Source: Erinaceus europaeus (lineage: Eukaryota; Chordata; Mammalia; Eulipotyphla; Erinaceidae). Taken from it: a stretch of DNA of 64,000 nucleotides. A program made the translations under genes and the position numbers. This document shows positions 19,380 to 27,870 of this stretch, in pieces (positions within the stretch are counted from its first letter, which is position 1; each line of letters starts with the position of its first letter). The stretch spans positions 114,633,064-114,697,063 of the forward strand of contig NC_080171.1 of the NCBI RefSeq assembly GCF_950295315.1. The letters run 5' to 3'. Under the pieces are notes generated by a model. It was not told where the DNA came from. It searched no databases and saw nothing but the letters and a program-made list of their open reading frames with translations.

Positions 19380-19640
19380 ATTTACTTTTGCTCTTTTGTT
19401 GCCCTTGTTTATCATTATTATTGTTGTTGTTATTGCTGTCGTAGTCGTTAGATAGGACAGAGAGAAATAGAGGGGGAGACAGAGGGGGAGAGAAAGACAG
19501 ACACCTGCAGACCTGCTTCACCGCTTGTGAAGCGACTCCCCTGCAGGTGGGGAGCCGGGGGCTCGAACCAGGATCCTTATGCCGGTCCTTGTGCTTTGTG
19601 CCACGTGCGCTTAACCCACTGCGCCACCGCCCAGCTCCCT
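19380..19640 (-). repeat. SINE-A, antisense
   Basis: Complete, ending gcgccaccgcccagctccc. The flanks share attataatt. Confidence 0.9.
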
Positions 19641-20441
19641 ATTATAATTTTTAAAACAGAAATACATTCTCTGAGTATCCAGAATGATGGATTGTTGTAA
19701 AGTCATGATGCATTTTTGCAACAGATGACACTAGTTCATTAGCTATTCACACCTGTGATTGTTATGTCACCTGACAGATGACAATTCTAGCTTCATTCTT
19801 ACAAAAATCTGATTTGGCTGAGTTTTGGAGATTTTTACAAGTTCAAGATGGAAGACTAAACTGTGCATGTTTTGCCGTATGTTGTTTTACTTCCAAAAAA
19901 GGAACAACACTTGTCATGCTTGTGAAAAGTTCCCTGCCGTTTACAGTGACAATGTTCTACAAGAACGTCAGTGCTCGTGATGGTTTACAAAATTCCGTGC
20001 TGGGGATTTTGAGCTCAGGGACATTCTTCCATTAGGGAGGCCCACTGAGGTACTGATGACAAAGTAAATGCATTGATCAAGTCAGACGCATGCCGCATGA
20101 CACAAGGGGGGGGGCGCAGGAACATTGAACACCCATCATTCCGGTGTTCACGGCCAGCTCAAGAAGCAGGGTTACATAAGCAAGCTTGCTGTTTGTGTTC
20201 CTCATGAACTCGAAGACCATTTGACTGAGAATATAAACATCTGTAAGATGTTCATTAAACATGAGGGGAATGATCTTGTTTTTTTGTTTTTTCTTTTTGA
20301 AGTGATTGGTCATTGCTGGGGAGAAGTGGATTGTTCACAACAACGTGGTATGCAAACAGTCTCAAACATCAAAAGCAGATGTTAACCAGAGAAAGGTTAT
20401 GCCCTCATTGTGGTGGGATGTTAATGGTATCATGTTTTCCT

Positions 20442-20692
20442 GCAGGCGTATTATCATTCTCTCCCCCTCTCTGTCTTCCCTTCCTCTCTCAATTTCTCTC
20501 TGTTCTATCCAAAAATAATAGCAGCAGCAACAACAGCAGCAGCAACAACTATGAAAAAAAAAAGGCCTCCAGGAGCAGTGGATTCGTAGTGTAGGCACCG
20601 AGCCCCAGAGATAATCCTGGAAGCAAAATGATGTCTCAGGCTCCTCACCTGCAGGGGACTCGATTCACAAGCAGTGAAGCAGGTCTGCAGGC
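20442..20692 (+). repeat. Circularly permuted SINE-A inserted in the mariner
   Basis: An exact 16-bp TSD, ggtatcatgttttcct, lies at 20426-20441 and 20693-20708. The insert begins after the central CTGCAG, runs through the CT-rich part, the AAC stretch, poly(A) and the tail module (20565-20624). Then it goes back into the middle of a head (ctcacctgcaggggactcga) and ends at gtctgcag. The order is 3' half then 5' half. Confidence 0.85.
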
Positions 20693-20799
20693 GGTATCAT
20701 GTTTTCCTACCAAGGAGCCAATAGTCAGGTCAGATGTGTGCTGTCAGCAGTTGTGTTCCATCATGACAACACACACAACTTTGATCACTGGTCAGAAAT

Positions 20800-20985
20800 T
20801 CTCGAAGCAGGGCCAAGTAGTGGGTCATCCATGTTAACAAGGCACAAGGACCCCAAGTTCAAGCCCCCATTCCCCACCTGTAGAGGGAAAAGCTTCCTGA
20901 GTAGAGGCATCTCTCTTTCTCTGTCTTTATCTCCCCTTTCCCTTTCAGTTTCTGTCTCTATCCAATAAATAATACATTTCTAAAG
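20800..20985 (+). repeat. SINE-B, degenerate
   Basis: Reads ggcacaaggaccccaagttc and ends tctctatccaataaataata. It also interrupts the mariner. Confidence 0.75.
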
Positions 20986-21257
20986 ATCAGTGGAGCTTGG
21001 ATGGGATATGCTGTTACATCTCATCCTGCTTGCTTGACCTTGTGTCATCAGACTTCTACTTGTTTCAGTCTCTTCAAAACCCCTTGTGTGGCATAACGTT
21101 CAGTTCAGATGAGGCTGTAAATCAGCACCTTGTTGAGTTTTTCACTGATGATGAAGACAGGCTCTGCTATGAACAAGGAATTATGATGCTCACTGAAAGA
21201 CGGCAAAAGGCTATAGAACAAAACGGGCAATATATCACTGATCTTTATTTATTTATT

Positions 21258-21412
21258 TTAAAGATTTTATTTATTTATTCATGAGAAAGATAGGAGAGAG
21301 AGAGAGAGAAAGAACCAGACATCACTTTGGTACATGTGCTGCCGGGGATTGGACTCAGGACTTCATGCTTGAGAGTCTGATGCTTTATCCACTGCGCTAC
21401 CTCCTGGACCAC
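21258..21412 (-). repeat. SINE-C, antisense
   Basis: From aaagattttatttatttatt to cgctacctcctggacca. Confidence 0.9.
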
Positions 21413-21439
21413 TATTTATTTATTTTTTAAAGTGGTGGA

Positions 21440-21592
21440 TTCTTTTTTTTTTTTTTAAAGATTTTTTTTTTATTTATGAGAAAGATAGGAGGAGAGAGAA
21501 AGAACCAGACATCACTCTGGCACATGTGCTGCTGGGGATCATACTTGAGAGTCCAAAGCTTTATCACTGCACCACCTCCCAGACCACAGATC
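21440..21592 (-). repeat. SINE-C, antisense
   Basis: A poly(T) run, then agattttttttttatttatg to ccacctcccagaccac. A short deletion affects the B-box side. Confidence 0.85.
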
Positions 21593-21604
21593 TTTGCTTT
21601 ATAT

Positions 21605-21925
21605 TTTTAGTTCTTGCCTCCAAGGTTATTGTTGGGGCTCAGTGTCTGCACACTATGAATCCACTGCTCCTAGAGGCCATTTTTCCCATTGTTTATTTGT
21701 TGTTGTTGTTATTGTTGCCATTGCTGTTGTTGGACAGAGAGAAATCAAGAGAGGAGGGAAGACAGAGGGGGAGAAAAAGGTAGACACCTGCAGACTTGCT
21801 TCACTGCTTGTGAAGCGAACCCCCTGCAGGTGGGGAGCCGGGGGCTCAAACCAGGATCCTTACGCCAGTCTTTGCGCTTCATGCCATGTGCACCTAACCT
21901 GCTGTGCTACCACCGGGGCCCCTGG
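21605..21925 (-). repeat. SINE-A with tail module, antisense
   Basis: Tail module tgcctccaaggttattgttg to ctcctagaggcca, then the complete SINE-A. Confidence 0.88.
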
Positions 21926-22109
21926 TCTTTGTTCTTTATATACATTTTATTTAAGGACTCTCCAGACAGTTTTCCAAAGGGGCTGCACCAGTTTGCATTC
22001 CCACCAGTCCCTTTTTCTCCACAACCTCCCTGCATCATCATTTCTTGTTTTGTTGTTGTAGGCCATTCTCACAGGTCTGAGGTAGAATTTCAGTGTAGCT
22101 TGAGTTTTC

Positions 22110-22325
22110 ATTTTTCTTTAATTACCTTTATTTATTTATTTGATAGAGATAGTCAGGAATTGAGAGGGAAGGGGGGGACAGAGAGGGAGAGGGACAGAGA
22201 GACACCTGCAGCACTGCTTCACCACTTGTGAAGCTTTCCCTCTGCAGGTGGGGATCAGGGGCTTGAACCTGGGTCCTTGTTCATTATAACAGGTGCGCTC
22301 AACCAGGTACCCCACGACCTGGCCC
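22110..22325 (-). repeat. SINE-B inside the L1
   Basis: It has an exact version of the shared central hairpin: outer arms 22203-22211 and 22242-22250, inner arms 22216-22222 and 22228-22234. Confidence 0.92.
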
Positions 22326-22599
22326 CAAATTTCCATTTGTCTAATGGTAAGTGGAGTATTTGTTCCTGTCTGTGAGCCATGTGTATCTTATCTATTCAGT
22401 CTTTTTGCCCACTTTTTAATTGGGTTATTTTTTTTTCTTTCGTTGAGCCATATGATTTCTTTATAGAGGTTTGATAACAATCACTTGTGTGATATGCAAA
22501 AACCTCCCAAGTACTGGTTTGCCTTTCCACCCATCTCAGGGGATTAAGTTACAGTGAGCCAAGCTGGCCCTCATAAGACCACACTAGAATCTTAAACAA

Positions 22600-23108
22600 T
22601 TATTTATTTACTTTATATTTTGCCTCCAGGGTTATCACTGGGGCTTGGAGCTGGCACTTTACAAACCCCTGGCAGCCATTTTTTTCCATTTTATTGGACA
22701 GGACTGAGAGAAATTGAGGAGGCCAGGTGGTGGCACACCTGGTGAGCACACATGTTGCAATGTGTAGGGACCCAGGTTCGGGCCTTCGTTCCTCACCTGC
22801 AAGGGAAAAGCTTTGCGAGTCATGAAGCAGTGTTGTAGGTGTCTCTCTGTCTCTCTCCCTTCCCCAACATCCCCTTCCCTATCAATTTCTGGCTGTCTAT
22901 TCAATAAATAAATAAAGATAATAAAAATTAATATATATATTTAAAAAAGAAATTGAGAGAGGATGGGGAGATAGAGAGGGAGGGAGAAAGACAGACCTGC
23001 TTCACCACTTGAGAAGCTTACCCCTGGCAGGTGGAGAATGGTGGCTCGAACCCAGGCACTTGTGCTCTGTACTATGTGCACTTAACCAGGTGCACCATTG
23101 CCCAGCCC
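22600..23108 (-). repeat. SINE-A with tail module, split by a SINE-B
   Basis: Left part 22600-22717 (tail module gcctccagggttatcactgg), right part 22947-23108. Between them is a + strand SINE-B. Confidence 0.85.
22717..22940 (+). repeat. SINE-B nested in a SINE-A
   Basis: Head ggccaggtggtggcacacct to ctattcaataaataaataaa. The host sequence agaaattgag is repeated on both sides. Confidence 0.88.
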
Positions 23109-23375
23109 CCAATAACCATTTGTTGTTCAGAGGCTATAAGTCACTCCACATATATTTTGGGCTTATTTCTTTTTGTGATTGATTTCTAACTTCATACCCT
23201 CACAGTCAGAAAAGATACTTGATTTCAATATTGACATATTTATTAAAGCTGTGTGTCCCAACACATTGGTCAATCCTCCAAATTGAGAATATGCATTCAT
23301 ATCTTTTAGGATGAAATGTTCTATATATATCTGTTAAGTTCGTCTGTGACTTCATGTAAGGCCTCTATTTTCTTT

Positions 23376-23533
23376 TTTTTTGTTTTTAAGATTTTATTTA
23401 TTTATTAAGGAGCAAGATAGGAGGAGAGAAAGAACCAGACATCATTCTGGTACATGTGCCGCTGGGGACTAAACTCGGGCCCTCATACTTGAGAGTGCAA
23501 TGCTTTATCCATCGTGCCACTTCCCAGATCATA
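23376..23533 (-). repeat. SINE-C, antisense
   Basis: From tttaagattttatttattta to cgtgccacttcccagatca. Confidence 0.88.
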
Positions 23534-23582
23534 GGCCTCTATTTTTTTTTTTAAGATATTTTAGATGTTAAAGATTTTTTTT

Positions 23583-23871
23583 TAATTTTTAAATCTTTAT
23601 TTAGTTATTCCCTTTTGTCAACCTTACTGTTTTATTGTAGTTATTATTGTTGTTATTGGTGTCGTCGTTCCTGGATAGGATAGAGAGAAATGATGAGAGA
23701 AGGGGAAGACAGAGAAGGGGAGAAAAAGATAGACACCTGCAGACCTGCTTCACCGCCTGTGAAGCGACTCCCCTGCAGGTGGGGAGCCAGGGGCTCAAAC
23801 CGGCATCCTTATGCCAGTCCTTGTGCTTTGTGCCATGTGTGCTTAACTCGCTGCGCTACTGCCCGACTCCC
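23583..23871 (-). repeat. SINE-A with long TSD
   Basis: The 19-bp repeat agatgttaaagattttttt starts at 23563 and at 23872. Complete antisense copy. Confidence 0.93.
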
Positions 23872-23911
23872 AGATGTTAAAGATTTTTTTTAAAAAGGTT
23901 TTTATTTATTC

Positions 23912-23975
23912 ACTACCATAATCCAGAGCTGATCAGTGCTCTAGTAAAAATAATAATAATAATAATAATAATAAG
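23912..23975 (+). repeat. SINE-D 3' end with (AAT)n
   Basis: Only the terminal part ataatccagagctgatcagt and an AAT repeat remain. Confidence 0.65.
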
Positions 23976-24130
23976 AGATGGGGATAGGCACACAGTGTAT
24001 ATGTGAGAGAGTGTATCACTGGTACAGATGATGTCAGACAGCAAACTCAGGATCCCATGCTTTGAGGTCCAACACTCTTACCATTTCTCCAACTCCTGGG
24101 CCAGTTTGCAATTTTCAAAAAAAAAAAAAA

Positions 24131-24326
24131 AATCATTATTATTGGATAGTGACACAGAGAAATTGAAAGGGGGTTATAGAAAGAGAGAGACACAGAGACA
24201 CACCTGCAGTCCTATTCACCACTTGTGAAGCTTTCCCCCTGCAAGGCGGGGACCAGGGGCTTGAACCTGCATCCTTGCACACTGTAATGTGTTCGATTAA
24301 CTAGGTGTGCCACCACCTGGCCCCCA
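24131..24326 (-). repeat. SINE-B, antisense
   Basis: From atcattattattggatagtg to ccaccacctggcccc. Confidence 0.88.
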
Positions 24327-24372
24327 TTTTTTTTTTAAACACAAAAAGAAGGTACTGATGAGCAGAGTTGGG

Positions 24373-24586
24373 CAGTCGTTGACTACGTGGGTCATACTCT
24401 GTCTGTAGCCGCAGGGGCAGTTTAATGACTGCCACCTCTCCAGATTCAAAGGAGGTCTCGAAACTTGACATCAGGCTCAACCTGACGCTGTTGACTGGCT
24501 ACGGAAGAAGGGCAAACGCTAGAAGAAGAAGAAGAAGAAGAAGAAGAAGAAGAAGAAGAAGAAGAAGAAGAAGAAGAAGAAGAAGA
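24373..24586 (+). mobile_element. Unclassified retroelement with a (GAA)n tail
   Basis: A 214-bp insert lies between two exact copies of agcagagttggg (24361-24372 and 24587-24598). It opens with cagtcgttgactacgtgggt, ends ggctacggaagaagggcaaa, and carries about 65 bp of AGA repeat as its 3' tail. The TSD plus a simple-repeat tail suggests a truncated non-LTR element that does not use poly(A), for example an RTE- or CR1-like LINE or its SINE. I do not recognise the body sequence. Confidence 0.7.
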
Positions 24587-24598
24587 AGCAGAGTTGGG

Positions 24599-24950
24599 GA
24601 TCTAGCTGGAAAAGCAGAAACCGTCTGGTAAAATCCTCATGCAAGAGTTGCCGCTAGTGATGGCTTTGACATCTGCTTCAGCACCACTGGCTACCTTGAA
24701 GCTGTAGTGGTCTGTCCCAGTGCTCCCAATTATTCATTTGGACTCCAGGTTACAAGTGAAAGAAATTCTACTTAATTTGTTTCAGCAAGAGATGGAATTT
24801 GCTGGCTCTGAAACTGGAAAGTAACTAAGTAACACTCAACACTTGGACTTACTAACCATCTCTACCTTGCCATTTCTCAGTTGTCTCCCTTGTTTGTCAT
24901 CATCTAAAGTTCCTAGATCATCAGTGAAAGCATTTGCTAACCCCTGGACT
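24599..24950. other. Intergenic sequence, possibly an old repeat
   Basis: No gene. The stretch around 24780-24830 (gtttcagcaagagatggaat) has the flavour of an old interspersed repeat, but I cannot name it. Confidence 0.3.
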
Positions 24951-25232
24951 TTTTTTTTTTTGGCCTCCAGCGTTATCACTGGGGCTTGATGGCTGCACTA
25001 CGAATGCACTGCTCCTGGCGGCCATCTTCCTTCCATTGTTGCTGCTCCTGGATAGGACAGAGAGAAATTGAGAGGGGAGGGGAAGACAGAGAAAAAGAAT
25101 GGAAAGAGAAAGGCACCTGCAGACCTGCTTCAGCGCATGTGGGGAGCTGGGGCTTGAACCTGGATCCCTGCACCGGTCCTTGTGCTTCGAACTATGTGCA
25201 CTTAACCTGGTGTGCTACTGCCCAGCCCCCTC
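24951..25232 (-). repeat. SINE-A with tail module, antisense
   Basis: Tail module ggcctccagcgttatcactg to tcctggcggcca, then a shortened body without most of the TTG-rich stretch. The flanks share ggacttttt. Confidence 0.88.
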
Positions 25233-25486
25233 CCTACGGACTTTTTAAATCACCCAGCAGAAAGTGATTCTCCTCTCCATTACTTCAGTGGAAGGGGAGG
25301 AGCTGAGTTACACTGAATGAATCTAGATTACCTTTCTGTATCTCCTGAACCAATCACTGGCATTATGTAATTACAACTGAATTAATTTCTCAACGCCCAG
25401 GTTTAGGTCAGAAGCCCAGCTTTGGGACTAAAAGATTAGTTAATATAAGTCAAATCAGAGCTGAATAGAGAACAAATCCTCCTCAT

Positions 25487-25616
25487 CTGATTTATTTATT
25501 TTACCACAACACTGATCAGCTCTGGATTATGACAGTGCAAGGGATTGAACATGGGACCTTGGAACCTCAGGCACAAGAGTCACTTTGCATAACCATAATG
25601 CAACTTTCCCTGCCTG
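25487..25616 (-). repeat. SINE-D, antisense
   Basis: From tttattttaccacaacactg to gcataaccataatgcaactt. Confidence 0.82.
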
Positions 25617-26035
25617 GGAACAGGTGCTTCTAATAAAAACTGTGGCATTATTGAGTGAAGAGGCATAACTCCAGGGAGTGAAAAAACAACTGGCATGCCT
25701 CACTGCACCCTATCCCTGATACTTGGCTCATTTCTTCTCTCTCTCTCTTTTTTTTCTCCCAAATAAGTGTTGGGGTGAATGTAAGCAATGAATATCCACT
25801 GAGAAGCCTCCCCAGTCCTTCATTTATTTATTTGTTACAAATCTGGCTTTTACACATACACACACACACACACACACACTATGGAAGCATTCTCCAGTGC
25901 CTTTCACATGGTGTTCCTGGGCCTCTATGCATACTAAAGCACCCTCCTAGGTGAGGCTCTTCCGGGCTCCTACAAGAGCCTACACGACAATGTTTTCCGT
26001 ATCACAGAATCACCAGGGTGATTCAAGTAAACAAC
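25617..26035. other. Intergenic unique sequence with a (CA)n
   Basis: CA repeat at 25859-25879. No gene or other repeat recognised. Confidence 0.45.
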
Positions 26036-26390
26036 AGAAGGTGCTCATGGCCACCTGGTAGAGCATACATGCTACAATGCTCAAGGACCCAGGTTGGATG
26101 GCGCTCCTGGTCTCTAGCTGCAAGGGGAAAGCTTCACGAGCTGTTAAGCAATACTGCTTGTGCTTTCTTTCTCTTCCTTCTATTATTTTTTTTAAAAATT
26201 TTTATTGGATAGAGACAGCCATATATCGAGAGGGAAAGGGGTGACAGAGAGGCACCTGCAGCCCTGCTTCACCACTGGTGAAGCCCCCCCCCCCCCAGGC
26301 TCGAGCCTTGTGCGCCGCCACCCGGGCCCCTCTTCCTCTGTCCCCTTTCCCTCTTGATTTCCTCTTTCTAATAAATATTTTTTAAAAGAA
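26036..26390 (+). repeat. SINE-B split by an antisense SINE-B
   Basis: The + copy runs 26036-26190 and resumes at about 26331 (cttgatttcctctttctaat). The copy between them (26191-26330) is a SINE-B on the - strand. Confidence 0.75.
26191..26330 (-). repeat. SINE-B nested, with C-run
   Basis: From tttttattggatagagacag to gccgccacccgggcccc. A 13-base C run has replaced part of the middle. Confidence 0.75.
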
Positions 26391-26392
26391 CA

Positions 26393-26578
26393 GAAATTGA
26401 GAAGAAGGGGGGGGGGAGAGAACAAGGGAAGGGAGAGTGACCTGCAGCTCCACGAATGAAGCTTCCCACCTGCTGCCGGGGACTGAAGGAGGCTTGAACC
26501 CGGGTCCTCGCGCAGGGTAACGTCCTGGTGCACTGTAACATGGGCTCAACCAGGTGCGCCTCCGCCTGGCCCTCCAGC
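26393..26578 (-). repeat. SINE-B, antisense, next to the IPPK promoter
   Basis: From aacagaaattgagaagaagg to gcgcctccgcctggccctcc. It marks the edge of the repeat-free promoter. Confidence 0.82.
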
Positions 26579-26937
26579 GGTGCTTTCCATCTTTTCAGCG
26601 CGTGTGCTCTATTCCACTTTACAGGAAATAGGTTCAGAATCAAATGCAAGCGCTCTTACTGGGATCTCACGACTGTGCAATTCCGATCCTGAGAAGCCCC
26701 CTTTCCCGGAACAGTTCGGACTGGCCCGCTCGCCAGCAACCTCCCTTTCACCCACACCTCTCCCCTGCCCCGGGAGCCTGTCCAGTGCCCCCGGCAACCA
26801 GCAGCCCCCGCACAAGCAGGGCCCGCGCCGAGCAGCTTCCGGCCCCTCCCGCTCACCTCGCACAATGCAACGAGACCGGAAGCCTCTCTTCCGGTGAGGA
26901 ATCTGCGCTCCGGAAGTGAGTCATCCTGCCAGAATCC

Positions 26938-26945
26938 AAGATGGC
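26938..26945 (+). promoter_or_regulatory. YY1-type motif AAGATGGC
   Basis: The motif reads ccaagatggccg, close to the YY1 consensus that often lies just downstream of the start site in TATA-less promoters. Its ATG also opens a short upstream ORF. Confidence 0.6.
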
Positions 26946-27000
26946 CGTAAGCGCATCCCTCGCTATTGTCAGCGGGCCCGGAGTCCCCCCTCCGCGCTAA
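26941..27000 (+). promoter_or_regulatory. Upstream ORF 1 in the IPPK leader
   Basis: ATG with A at -3 and G at +4, 19 codons (MAVSASLAIV...), stop TAA at 26998-27000. It is translated only if transcription starts upstream of 26,941. Confidence 0.5.
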
Positions 27001-27023
27001 CCCGGAAGTTGCCCGCTTCTGCC

Positions 27024-27104
27024 ATGGCTGCCACAGGGGGCGTGGCTTCCGGCGGTCAGCACTTGAGAATCGCTGCGGCCGGGTCGAACGGAGGTGGTGG
27101 GTGA
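27024..27104 (+). promoter_or_regulatory. Upstream ORF 2 in the IPPK leader, strong Kozak
   Basis: The context gccATGg is close to an ideal start. The ORF has 26 codons (MAATGGVASGG...), stops with TGA at 27102-27104, and ends 88 bases before the IPPK ATG. It could lower IPPK translation or allow reinitiation. Confidence 0.55.
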
Positions 27105-27192
27105 CAGGCGCTCCTCCCCCGACGGCTGGTGTCCAGGCGGGAAGGGCGGCCACCAGCTCGCTGTCCCGCGGGGAGCCAGAGTCGTACGGGGG

Positions 27193-27273
27193 ATGGACGA
27201 GGCGAAGATGGACGAGAATGAATGGAGGTATCACGGCGAAGGCAACAAGAGCTTGGTGGTGGCCCACGCACAG
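27193..27273 (+). CDS. IPPK: IPPK coding exon 1
   Basis: 27 codons, MDEAKMDENEW onward, ending VVAHAQ before the donor gtgagc at 27274. A second in-frame ATG (Met6) lies five codons in. It carries the Gly-rich ATP loop HGEGN. Residue 12 is Arg (agg) where I remember Gly in human. Confidence 0.93.
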
Positions 27274-27837
27274 GTGAGCGGCGGACGGTCGGTGCGGTCC
27301 CCGGTCCTCTGCCGGTCATTGGTTCCGCGTCCTTTACATTCCCCCCACCCCCACCCCGTGGGCGACTTGGGGTCCCGCACATACTTTCCCCCCGGTGTTG
27401 GTTCCGCACGCGATCAGCATCCTCTGCCCCCCCCCCCCCCCCAGTCCCTCCGCCGCATCCCCTCCGCCCGGTCGGTGCCGCGTGTTGCCTTGCAGAGAGC
27501 TGGCAGAGGGGCCAGGCGCCTCCGGGGGCGCGGGCGCGTGGGGAGCTCCGTGCCTGGGATGCTCACAGCCGCCCAGGACCAAGTTCCACCTTGGGAAGGT
27601 TCCCGGAATCGCCCTGGCCGCCGCCGCCGCTGTTCTAACGCGACACCGCGCACAGGTTCTTTTGAGACTTGTTAAAAGGATTTCATTTTTCTGAATTCAA
27701 GGAAGGTGAGAGTTTCATCAGAGACTTCAGTGAAGAGTCCCACTAAAGACGGCCTGAATCCAGGAAGAGAACATTCTGGATGTGTGTGAGGGCCGAGGTC
27801 TCTGTGAGGTCTGATATAACCAGGCAGGAGAGAGAAA

Positions 27838-27870
<33 letters not shown>

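Larger units (their letters stand above)
19780..21245 (+). mobile_element. Decayed mariner-type DNA transposon, split by SINEs
   Basis: Conceptual translation in shifting frames gives mariner landmarks in the right order. WFTKFRAGDFELRD and GRPTEV are at about 19980-20050, HSGVHGQLKKQGYISKL and VPHELED at 20140-20215, GEKWIVHNN at about 20315-20345, HDN at about 20762, and SSDFYLFQSLQNPL plus EQNGQYI at 21050-21240. The first catalytic Asp (GDEKW in live enzymes) is lost and there are several stops and frameshifts, so it is dead. The C terminus looks more like the mellifera-type mariners than Hsmar1; that is from memory. Terminal inverted repeats were not located. Confidence 0.85.
21955..23560 (-). 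mobile_element. Ancient L1 ORF2 region, antisense, interrupted
   Basis: L1-like segments at 21955-22110 (ctgcaccagtttgcattccc), 22326-22560 (cccactttttaattgggtta, ttctttatagaggtttgata) and 23110-23375 (gtcagaaaagatacttgatt, aaatgttctatatatatctg). SINEs fill the rest. Order and strand are consistent with one old element. Confidence 0.7.
26660..27660 (+). promoter_or_regulatory. IPPK: CpG-rich IPPK promoter and exon 1 region
   Basis: About 1 kb rich in CG dinucleotides and free of SINEs, in contrast with both sides. It contains ETS-type sites (CCGGAAGT or its complement) at 26836-26842, 26875-26883, 26888-26895, 26910-26917, 27001-27009 and 27046-27053. There is an AP-1-like TGAGTCA at 26917-26923 and a YY1-like AAGATGGC at 26938-26945. 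I see no TATA box. Transcription probably starts between about 26,850 and 26,945, because YY1/ETS promoters of this type start close to those sites. Confidence 0.8.

Noticed and set aside
21594..22231. Overlapping open frames of 155 and 180 codons
   Set aside because: They run across a SINE-A, an L1 remnant and a SINE-B, so they are repeat sequence, not genes.
24425..24631. Arg-rich protein from the AGA repeat
   Set aside because: The Arg run is only the translation of the GAA microsatellite tail.
27094..27192. N-terminal extension of IPPK in frame upstream of the ATG
   Set aside because: The open frame has no ATG there (it would start at GTG), while the ATG at 27193 has a strong context and agrees with the family start.
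26656..27267. Open frame of 203 codons on the - strand at the IPPK promoter
   Set aside because: Long frames are common in CpG-rich DNA. I see no known domain, and it covers promoter motifs and exon 1.
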